Of a stretch of 64,000 nucleotides of DNA, positions 57,290 through 64,000 are shown one piece after another; within the stretch, counting starts at the first letter, position 1, and each line of letters opens with the position of its first letter. Source of the stretch: Tridacna crocea (taxonomy: Eukaryota > Mollusca > Bivalvia > Cardiida > Cardiidae); the NCBI GenBank assembly GCA_943736015.1, contig OX031071.1, positions 13,674,119-13,738,118 on the forward strand, in the 5' to 3' direction. A program made the translations under genes and the position numbers. Below the pieces are notes generated by a model. The model did not search any database and was not told the origin of the DNA. It saw nothing but the letters and a program-made list of their open reading frames with translations.

Positions 57290-57670
57290 AACAGCTGTTT
57301 GAAACATTGGAAAAAGAAGAAAATGCTGGTAACCAGCATTTTCTTCCTTTCCCACAATTTTTCTATCCATTTAACCCATTACCAAACGACACTATTTTAG
57401 ACTGGTCCAAATTGAAAACATTTGCAGACGACATTATTAAAGTGACTGAAAATTTGAAATTTGTTTTGTGAAGGGTAGAAAACACTGTGGGAAAAGGAGA
57501 AAATGCTGGTTACCAGCATTTTCTACTTTTCCCACAGTGTTTTCAAAAGGCCTTTTTCTCAGGGGGAGTCAAAAGTAGGGATTGTGTGGTAATGGGTTAA
57601 ACACTTATAGTTCTTTTGTTGTCTGCAAATGGTGGATAAATTTGGTAAAAGATCGTCATTTTGTAAAGTG
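57290..57670 (+). mobile_element. TTAA MITE split by a nested MITE
   Basis: Left piece 57290-57370 with core GGTAACC and TTTTTCTATCCAT; right piece 57601-57670 with TTGTTGTCTGCAAATGG ... TTTTGTAAAGTG to TTAA 57671-57674. Confidence 0.75.
57375..57596 (-). mobile_element. TTAA MITE nested in the copy at 57290-57670
   Basis: TTAA at 57371-57374 and 57597-57600, 222 bp; core GGTTACC with ACACTGTGGG arms. Confidence 0.92.
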
Positions 57671-57757
57671 TTAAAGAATGCACCTGCCTCAGTAGGACAT
57701 TGACCAAGGGTGAGGCTTGCAATAAAATCGTGACAGCTCTGGGCCTTTGAATGGTTT

Positions 57758-58100
57758 ACCACACAATCCTGAGCTTAACTCATTACCAAACGACAAAATT
57801 TTAGACTGGTTCAAATTGAAAGCATTTGCAGGCGACAAAATAAAGGTAACTGAAAAATTGAAATTTGATATGGGAAGGGTAGAAAACACTGTGGGAAAAG
57901 GAGAAAATGCTGGTTACCAGCATTTTCTCCTTTTCCCTCAGTGTTTTTAAAAGGCTTCTTTCTCAGGGGCGTCAAAAGTAGGGATTGTGTGGTAATGGGT
58001 TAAACGACCCTCTCAAATCGGTTTTGGAAACACTGTGAGTATAGGAGAAAATGCTGGAAGCCTGCTATGTTTTCAAAAGCCTTTCAGGGTCCTTAAAGAG
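57758..58100 (+). mobile_element. TTAA MITE split by a nested MITE at its internal TTAA
   Basis: TTTACCACACAATCCTGAGC is interrupted and resumes at ACGACCCTCTC with a decayed core, to TTAA 58101-58104. Confidence 0.75.
57780..57999 (-). mobile_element. TTAA MITE nested in the copy at 57758-58100
   Basis: TTAA at 57776-57779 and 58000-58003, 220 bp; core GGTTACC with paired ACACTGTGGG / CCTCAGTGT arms. Confidence 0.93.
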
Positions 58101-58245
58101 TTAAAAGGAATGAAAAAATTGCGGTAAAAGGAGAACACGCTTTCTAAAGTTAAAATCATCAAGGTAAAATCATCAAGGTACTTACAGTATTGGATGTTTA
58201 GTATAGACTAAAATGAACCTGAGATAAAGTCAAGCTTTTAAAGAG

Positions 58246-58438
58246 CTTTGTGGAATGCATTTGCAGACAACAAAATAATTGTGACTAAAAAAATGAAACT
58301 TGACTTAAGAAGACTAGAAAACATTGTGGGAAAAGGAGAAAATGCTGGTCACCAGCATTTTCTCCTTTTCCCACAACAATGTTTTCAGAAGCCTTCTTCC
58401 TTTGGTTTGTAAAAACCAGGGATCTTTTTGGTAAAGTG
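58246..58438 (-). mobile_element. TTAA MITE, left end lost
   Basis: GGAATGCATTTGCAGACAAC ... core GGTCACC ... TTGGTAAAGTG to TTAA 58439-58442; a CAA insertion in the right core arm. Confidence 0.78.
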
Positions 58439-58444
58439 TTAATT

Positions 58445-58625
58445 ACTGGCTCAGCCATTTTTTCTCTGAGGATTGGTGATAGCCATTGCACCAGAATTCA
58501 TTCTTCTCCCATGGCTGACCATTTCTTTGATGACGCTTATGTGAGAAAGCAGCCAGTAGCTTGGAAAGAATATTGTGTTGAGTACTGGTAAAGAGACTAG
58601 GAAAGTATGGATAGGTGCACTGGCC
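58445..58625 (-). repeat. CCAGTGCACCTA repeat family, inverted copy
   Basis: GAGAAAGCAGCCAGTAGCTT ... GGATAGGTGCACTGGCC, the inverse of 21335-21430. Confidence 0.6.
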
Positions 58626-58659
58626 GCTTTAACTGTAATAAAGAAGAAAACGGTGTTAA

Positions 58660-58881
58660 CCCATTACCACACAATCCCTAATTTTGACGACCCTGGGAAA
58701 GGAAGCCTTTAAAAAACATTGTAGGAAAAGGAGAAAATGCTGGTAACCAGCATTTTCTCCTTTTCCCACTATTGTTTCTACCCTTCACAAAATAAATTTC
58801 GAATTTTCAGGAACTTTTATTTTGTTGTCTACAAATGTTTTTGAAAAGGACAAACCTAAAATAATGTTGTTTGGTAATGAG
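58660..58881 (+). mobile_element. TTAA MITE, forward, 222 bp
   Basis: TTAA at 58656-58659 and TCAA at 58882-58885; core GGTAACC. Confidence 0.9.
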
Positions 58882-59071
58882 TCAATCAGCAATTGCTAAA
58901 CATGGACTAAAATTACCATTTGCTATTTGTTACAGCTGATATATACTACTCAAAATTTGCTAGGGATCACCATATTAGATTCACTGTACTTTCTGTATAA
59001 TATATGGTTGTAGTTTGTACAATATGTTACATTGCCACGCTGATTAATAAAATCACCATTGGTATCTTTAA

Positions 59072-59292
59072 CTCTTTACCACACGAGAAAATTTTGGACT
59101 GGTCCAAATTGAAAGCATTTGCAGACGACAAAATAAAGGTGACTGAAAAATAGAATTTTTTTCTGGGAAGGGTAGAAAACACTGTTGGAAAAGGAGAAAA
59201 TGCTGGTTACCAGCATTTTCTCCTTTTCCAACAGTGTTTTCAAAAGGCTTCTTTCTCAGGGGCGTCAAAAGTAGGGATTGAGTGGTAATGGG
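59072..59292 (-). mobile_element. TTAA MITE absent from copy A
   Basis: TTAA at 59068-59071 and 59293-59296, 221 bp; core GGTTACC, arms ACACTGTTGG / CCAACAGTGT. Copy A has one TTAA (22953-22956) at this place. Confidence 0.94.
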
Positions 59293-59296
59293 TTAA

Positions 59297-59490
59297 CCCT
59301 TTACCTCATAATGCCAACAGTTTTCTGTTAGAGACACAGAGAAAGAAGCCTTTGGAAAACACGGTTGGAAAAGGAGAAAATGCAGGATACGAGCATTTTC
59401 TCCTTTTCCTAGTGTTTTCTTCTCTATGACAGACAGCACTTTGTATGTTGCACTTTGACAATTCTAGAACTTTATATTGTGGTAAATAGT
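59297..59490 (+). mobile_element. TTAA MITE shared with copy A
   Basis: CCCTTTACCTCATAATGCC end directly after the shared TTAA; core GATACGAGC. Right end ATTGTGGTAAATAG. Confidence 0.82.
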
Positions 59491-59827
59491 TTCTGCAAAA
59501 CTGCTGCAACATACAGCGACGTAGGAAGCATTTCAAGATTGGGGGGGCTAACTTCGAAATACTGAGATTTTTTGCGTGGTTGTTTCATTCTGCTAAGAAC
59601 TCATATTTTAGTTACTATGATTTTCGAAATTATTTGGGGGGGCTGAGCCCCCCACTAGCCCCCCCTCTTGCCCTGTTGACATATACACCCATACTGAAAT
59701 ATATGGGTGATCCCTATCAAACTGTGAGTAGTATATATGGTTACAACAAGACACATACTAGTGGCTAGTGAAGCGTACTGAATTGTGTACTGAATCAGTA
59801 ACTCTTTGTTGAACGACTAATTTTCCG

Positions 59828-60049
59828 ACCCTTTTCCACACTGCCAAATTTGGGATTTGACCTGCTTGAAAGCTGTTATAGATGACAATATAATTGTGAT
59901 TTAGAAACACAACTCTGTATTTGGATCGGTAGGAAACATTGTGGAAAAGGGAAAAAATGCTGGTTTCCAGTATTTTCTACTTTGCCCACAGTGTTTTAAA
60001 AATATCTCTTCCTTGGGGTTGTGGAAAGTCTGGATGATGAGGTGAAGGG
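59828..60049 (-). mobile_element. degraded TTAA MITE
   Basis: CCCTTTTCCACACTGCC ... core GGTTTCCAG ... GAGGTGAAGGG to TTAA 60050-60053. Confidence 0.72.
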
Positions 60050-60077
60050 TTAAACATTTAGAATATAAGCAGGTTGC

Positions 60078-60247
60078 AAATGTGATTTAGCTCATATTGT
60101 TGTAGTGTCTTACTGTGTCAGGGTTGAAAACATCATAGAAAAAGGAGAAAGATCTGGTTACTGGAGTTTCACCTTTTGCCACAATATCTTAAAAAGCCTT
60201 CCGCCTTGTCAAGGTGGTTAAACACAGGATTATATATCAATGGATAA
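60078..60247 (-). mobile_element. TTAA MITE relic
   Basis: GGGTTGAAAACATCATAG ... GCCACAATATCTTAAAAAGCC; ends not preserved. Confidence 0.55.
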
Positions 60248-60452
60248 CTCTTTCTCAAGTGACAAAAAATGTAGACTTGTCCAAATTGAAGCACTTACAG
60301 AGACAAAAATTGAACTTTGGCTCAAATAATGAAATTCGTCTGTGAAAGGAAGCCTGAAGGCAAATATTGTGAGAAAAGGAGAAATTGCGTGGCATCAGCA
60401 TTTTCTACTGTACTTCATCCTCAGGTCGTTTAAACCCGCGATAGTGATAAAT
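60248..60452 (-). mobile_element. degraded TTAA MITE
   Basis: CTCTTTCTCAAGTGACAAAA ... GTGAGAAAAGGAGAAATTGC; the right hairpin arm is mostly lost. Confidence 0.6.
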
Positions 60453-60476
60453 GTCGGTGCACTGATATTGTCTTAA

Positions 60477-60696
60477 CTCTTTACCCCATATGGCATTTCT
60501 ATGGCATCTCTAATTTACCCTAAATAACAGCAAGGATGAACCATTTCTCATGTGTAAATGACACCTTTTTATAGCATAGAAAACATTGTGACAAAAGGTG
60601 AAATTGCTCGTCACGAGCAATTTCACCTCTTGCCACAATATTTTCCAAAGGCTTGTACCAGCAATGTATAGAAATGGGTATCTATGGAGTAAAGGG
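60477..60696 (+). mobile_element. TTAA MITE, subfamily D, complete, 220 bp
   Basis: TTAA at 60473-60476 and 60697-60700. Core GCTCGTCACGAGC. Followed by a right-end fragment of another copy at 60701-60776. Confidence 0.92.
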
Positions 60697-61000
60697 TTAA
60701 GTTTTTGTCCCACATGTATCAAATGGACTTCCTCCTCAGGTTGGTTAGAACATGAGATTGTGGGGTAAAGGGTCAAACACTGACACTGCTTTGGGTTTTG
60801 TTCCAGATAAGTAAACCTATAAGGTGCTCAAAAAGACTTGTTTATCGGCAGATAAAAGAACTATTTCAAGATTAGGACTTTTTTGTACAGGTATCTTTCA
60901 AATTATAGATAACTTTGGAAATGTCCCAGTTTATAGGGAAAATCAACATATGTTCCTGGTATGATTGAGAAACCATTGCAGTAGAGAAATTGCTAATTAA

Positions 61001-61183
61001 CTTTTTCCCAAACAAACCCTGGTTTTTACGAGTCTGCAGTAAAATGTAACGAGCAATTTCTCCTTTTTCCACAGTGTTTTCTACCCTCAATGAGAACTTT
61101 TTGCCATTTTCTCCAAATCTAAAATTGTCATCTGCAAACTCTTTCGGTTTGGAAGGGTCCAGAATTTATCGTTTGGGAAAGGG
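61001..61183 (+). mobile_element. subfamily C MITE lacking the left hairpin arm
   Basis: TTAA at 60997-61000. CAGTAAAATG joins directly to TAACGAGCAATTTCTCC, so the palindrome is gone; right end TTTGGGAAAGGG. Confidence 0.82.
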
Positions 61184-61189
61184 TAAATA

Positions 61190-61806
61190 TTATTCTCCGC
61201 GTTACAGCATATAGCGGAGAATTGTTGTCTCAATCGAAGTGACCAAAACCGGTTATGCAAGGTTTGGTCAGTGGGTTCTAATAATAGACGAGTATTGGAT
61301 ACGTGGTCATTTCTAGCGAGACCTCCACACTGGCAACATCGTCTTTTCGTTCAAATTCAATTTCTGCGTATTAAAGAGTATATTTCTTTGTAGACGTTTA
61401 TATGTTGAATAGATTTCTTTTTTTGTACAAGGCGTAAGATCCGTGCGCCTGATATTCTAGGAATAGCCTGAGATTCATACCGATCACCGGTCTTGGATCA
61501 TGCATGTTACGGACACACGTTTCCTCTCAAAGAGGGGTTTTTCGTGGACGGCCAGTATTCCGAGGATGAATATCTTATACATGTGAACATATTTAAAGTT
61601 CGGCTGGATTAGGGAACATGATAATTTTTGCTTTTTAGCTTGCATTTTGTCAAATGTTATTCGCCTGTCCTACCTTGCCAGAATTATACACGTCTCGCCT
61701 GCGCAAAACAGTTGTGGTGTTTTGTTTTGTCTGTGAAAGTATTGAGACGGTTAAAGGATTGATGATAGTCATAGACTTTCATTCTTTTCTAAAAGCAGAC
61801 TGTACT
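61190..61806. other. 617 bp of non-repetitive sequence, nothing recognised
   Basis: Contains a short hairpin (TTCTCCGCG ... AGCGGAGAA at 61193-61221) and CCTCTCAAAGAGGGG at about 61530. No convincing reading frame or RNA gene. Confidence 0.45.
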
Positions 61807-61810
61807 TTAA

Positions 61811-62091
61811 CCCTTTACCCCATAAGGCATTTCTATGGTATCTCTAATTGGCGCTAAATAACAGCAAGGATGAAGCTGTTTCTTCATTGTATATGACACC
61901 TTTTGATAGCATAGAAAATATTGTGGCAAAAGGTGAAATTGCTCGTCACGAGCAATTTCACCTTTTGTCACAATGTTTTCTATGCTATAAAAAGGTGTCA
62001 TTTACACATGAGAAATGGTTCATCCTTGCTGTTATTTAGGGTAAATTAGAGATGCCATAGTCTTTAAAAGTCCTCATTGTGTGGTAAAGGG
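61811..62091 (+). mobile_element. chimeric D MITE: two left halves head to head plus an A-type end
   Basis: Left D half (CCCCATAAGGCATTTCTATG ... GATAGCATAGAAAATATTG) is followed by its inverse up to GAGATGCCATAG, then AAAGTCCTCATTGTGTGG-TAAAGGG. TTAA at 61807-61810 and 62092-62095. Confidence 0.83.
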
Positions 62092-62095
62092 TTAA

Positions 62096-62320
62096 AAACC
62101 TTTACCACACAATGAGGACTTTTAACAACCCTGAGGAAGAGGCCTGTTGAAGAAAATGTTGGAAAAGGAAATAAATGCTGGTAACCAGTATTTTCCTCCT
62201 TTTTCCCACAATGTTTTCTGCCCTTCCAAAATAAGATTTCAATGTTTGAGTCTTATTTATTTTGTCATCTGCAATTGCTTTGAATTTGGACTAGTCTAAA
62301 ATTTTGTTGTTTGGTAAAGA
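62096..62320 (+). mobile_element. TTAA MITE, forward, sharing TTAA with the chimera
   Basis: TTAA at 62092-62095 and 62321-62324. Its left end (CCTTTACCACACAATGAGGA) is the inverse of the chimera's right end. Confidence 0.86.
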
Positions 62321-62392
62321 TTAAAAAAAAAAACCCTGCAGGAAAGCATGGATAGGTGCATTGGCTGCAGTGATCTAACTAAAGTCATTTAA

Positions 62393-62614
62393 CCCATTAC
62401 CGCACAATCCCTACTTTTGACGCCCCTGAGAAAGAAGACTTTTGAAAACACTGTGGGAAAAGGAGAAAATGCTGGTAACCAGCATTTTCTCCTTTTCCCA
62501 CAGTGTTTTCTACCCTTCCCAGAACAAATTTCTATTTTTCAGTCACCTTTTTTTTTGTCGTCTGCAAATGCTTTCAATTTGGACCAGTCTAAAGTTTTCT
62601 CGTGTGGTAATGAG
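62393..62614 (+). mobile_element. TTAA MITE, forward, 222 bp
   Basis: TTAA at 62389-62392 and 62615-62618; core GGTAACC, arms ACACTGTGGG / CCCACAGTGT. Confidence 0.94.
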
Positions 62615-62618
62615 TTAA

Positions 62619-62840
62619 CCCTTTCCCAAACAAGCCCTTGTTTTTACGTGTCTGCAGAACAAGTCTTTTGAAAACACTGTGGGAAAAGGAGAAATTGCTC
62701 GTAACGAGCAATTTCTCCTTTTCCCACAGTGTTTTCTACCCATTTGGAGAACTCTCTGCCATTTTTATCAAAATTTGAAATTGTTGTCTGCAAACTCTTT
62801 GAGTTTGGAAGGGTCTAAAATTTGTCATTTGGGAAATGGT
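62619..62840 (+). mobile_element. subfamily C MITE sharing TTAA with the preceding copy
   Basis: TTAA at 62615-62618 and 62841-62844, 222 bp; perfect core GCTCGTAACGAGC. Confidence 0.93.
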
Positions 62841-63021
62841 TTAAGAAAAAGATGTTAGACTTCAGTTAACGGTCAATGATTCATAACAGAAATATGTATC
62901 CAGTGACAATCCTTTTACCTGGGCAGAATAAGTGTGCCAAAGAACAGGTCCACTTCCTGAACAAAAGGACTGTATAGGTTATAAATAAACATGATGTATT
63001 CCATTTACTACAAAACTTTAC

Positions 63022-63229
63022 CCTTTACCAAGTTATCAAGTGTTTGTGTACGGTTTTGGAAGCATTGTGGAAGAGGAAAAAATGTTTGTAACCAGTATTT
63101 TTTACTTTTCGTACAATGTTATCTGGCCTTTCAAACACAATGAAGACTTCTTTAGCTAAAATTTGATTTTTAATCTGTAAATATTTCAAGATACATTAAC
63201 TCTAAAATTGTTCATATGGTACAGTATTG
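63022..63229 (+). mobile_element. degraded TTAA MITE
   Basis: CCCTTTACCAAGTTATC ... GTAACCAGTATTTTTTAC ... CATATGGTACAGTATTG; ends and core decayed. Confidence 0.65.
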
Positions 63230-63365
63230 ATTGTGCAATAGTGAGAGAAACCAGCTTTTAATCTTATAAAGGTAGTACATAATGTGTTAGTCTACTGCCA
63301 AACATGGATGCTATCTAAGTGTTTTAAAGTATTTTATTGAGTATAAACTCTTAAAAGACAATTAA

Positions 63366-63569
63366 CCCTTTCCCAAACAAGCCCCGGGTTTTTATGTGTC
63401 TGCAGTAAAAGTCTTTTGAAAACACTGTGGGAAAAGGAACAATTTCTCCTTTTCCCACAGTGTTTTCTACCCTGTTTGAGAACTCTCTGGCATTGTCTCC
63501 GATTCTAAAATTGTGGTCTGCAAACTCTTTTGGTTTGGAAGAGTGCAAAATTCGTAGTTTGGGAAAGGG
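63366..63569 (+). mobile_element. subfamily C MITE with shortened hairpin
   Basis: TTAA at 63362-63365 and 63570-63573, 204 bp. GGGAAAAGGA joins CAATTTCTCCTTTTCCC; about 18 bp of the palindrome tip are gone. Confidence 0.88.
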
Positions 63570-63596
63570 TTAAAGATCTTTTGGCTGACACTGCAG

Positions 63597-63775
63597 ATTG
63601 ATGATCAGATGGTGCAGAATGTCTGATCTAAGGTCTATGATCAGATGGCGCAGAATGTCTGATCTTCTGTCTACGATCAGATGGCACAGAATGTCTGATC
63701 TTCTTTTACAATCATGTGGCGCAGAATGTCTGATCTTCTGTCTATGATCAGATGGCGCAGAATGTCTGAGCTTTG
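63597..63775. repeat. minisatellite, about 37-bp unit, five copies
   Basis: Unit GATCAGATGGCGCAGAATGT followed by CTGATCTTCTGTCTAT, with variants. The unit resembles the dispersed AGATCAGAC repeat. The window then ends in MITE debris at 63880-63970. Confidence 0.85.
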
Positions 63776-64000
63776 TCTATACTGTCCCATGTTTTGTTGG
63801 AAGTTTTGTTTGGGAAAAAAAATCTTAAAATATTTTTACTCCAAAAAGGACACAAATTTAGAGTTCTAATGATCTTTTTTAATTGGTAGGAAGAAATGGG
63901 ATGGAGGGAAGGAGGGAGAAGCATTGCTGTGCTTACTCCTTTCCCCACAATGTTTTCGAAAGGTATTAACACCTTTAGATATAAAAGGTGTTCATACAGA

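Larger units (their letters stand above)
58943..59735. mobile_element. Tc1/mariner-like TIR element, copy B, with extra insertions
   Basis: TACTACTCAAAATTTGCTAG left, CAAACTGTGAGTAGTA right, TA flanks. Relative to copy A it has gained a MITE (59072-59292) and a G/C-run-bearing segment at about 59510-59680. Confidence 0.75.

Noticed and set aside
1..64000. Regularly spaced palindromes as a CRISPR-like array
   Set aside because: Spacing is irregular, units are full transposons with TTAA duplications, and the genome is eukaryotic.

Overview
This is a eukaryotic, AT-rich, intron-containing window with very sparse coding sequence. The one gene I can assign firmly is the cohesin kleisin RAD21, on the minus strand. 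Eleven coding exons (15294-42115) all have GT-AG borders and compatible phases, and give a 657-residue protein. The codon use, long repeat-filled introns and repeat types (tRNA-derived SINEs, hAT, pogo-like and TTAA elements) suggest an invertebrate animal, most likely a bivalve or other mollusc; that placement is inference.

Layout: 1-15290 is intergenic sequence downstream of RAD21 and holds a diverged segmental duplication (3063-4600 and 6341-8175), about 30 palindromic TTAA elements and a SINE. 15294-42140 is the RAD21 transcription unit. Its introns carry a 3.9-kb element with about 290-bp terminal inverted repeats (23521-27454), a pogo/Tigger-like element (33188-35552), and three phase-matched plus-strand exons of an unrecognised nested gene (38488-40146). 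42141-53000 is the upstream side: a candidate promoter, a nearly identical 689-bp tandem duplication (44279-45657), a hAT element with a perfect 8-bp target duplication (48261-51306) and two candidate first exons of unknown genes. 53000-64000 is again dominated by TTAA elements plus a second SINE with clear target-site duplications.

The outstanding feature is one superfamily of about 220-bp non-autonomous elements, with roughly 75 recognisable copies covering about a fifth to a quarter of the window by my reading. Each is flanked by TTAA, begins CCC(T/A)TTACC or CCCTTTCCC, ends with the inverse, and has a near-perfect palindrome of about 66 bp at its centre (GAAAACATTGTGGGAAAAGG ... and its complement). 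TTAA plus CCC termini point to piggyBac-related MITEs. Three independent filled/empty site pairs inside this window show that insertion duplicates TTAA. Copies sit inside each other, repeatedly at the same internal TTAA, and in chains that share a TTAA. None interrupts a RAD21 exon, though several lie within 15-90 bp of one. RAD21 transcripts should therefore carry dozens of long perfect hairpins in their introns.
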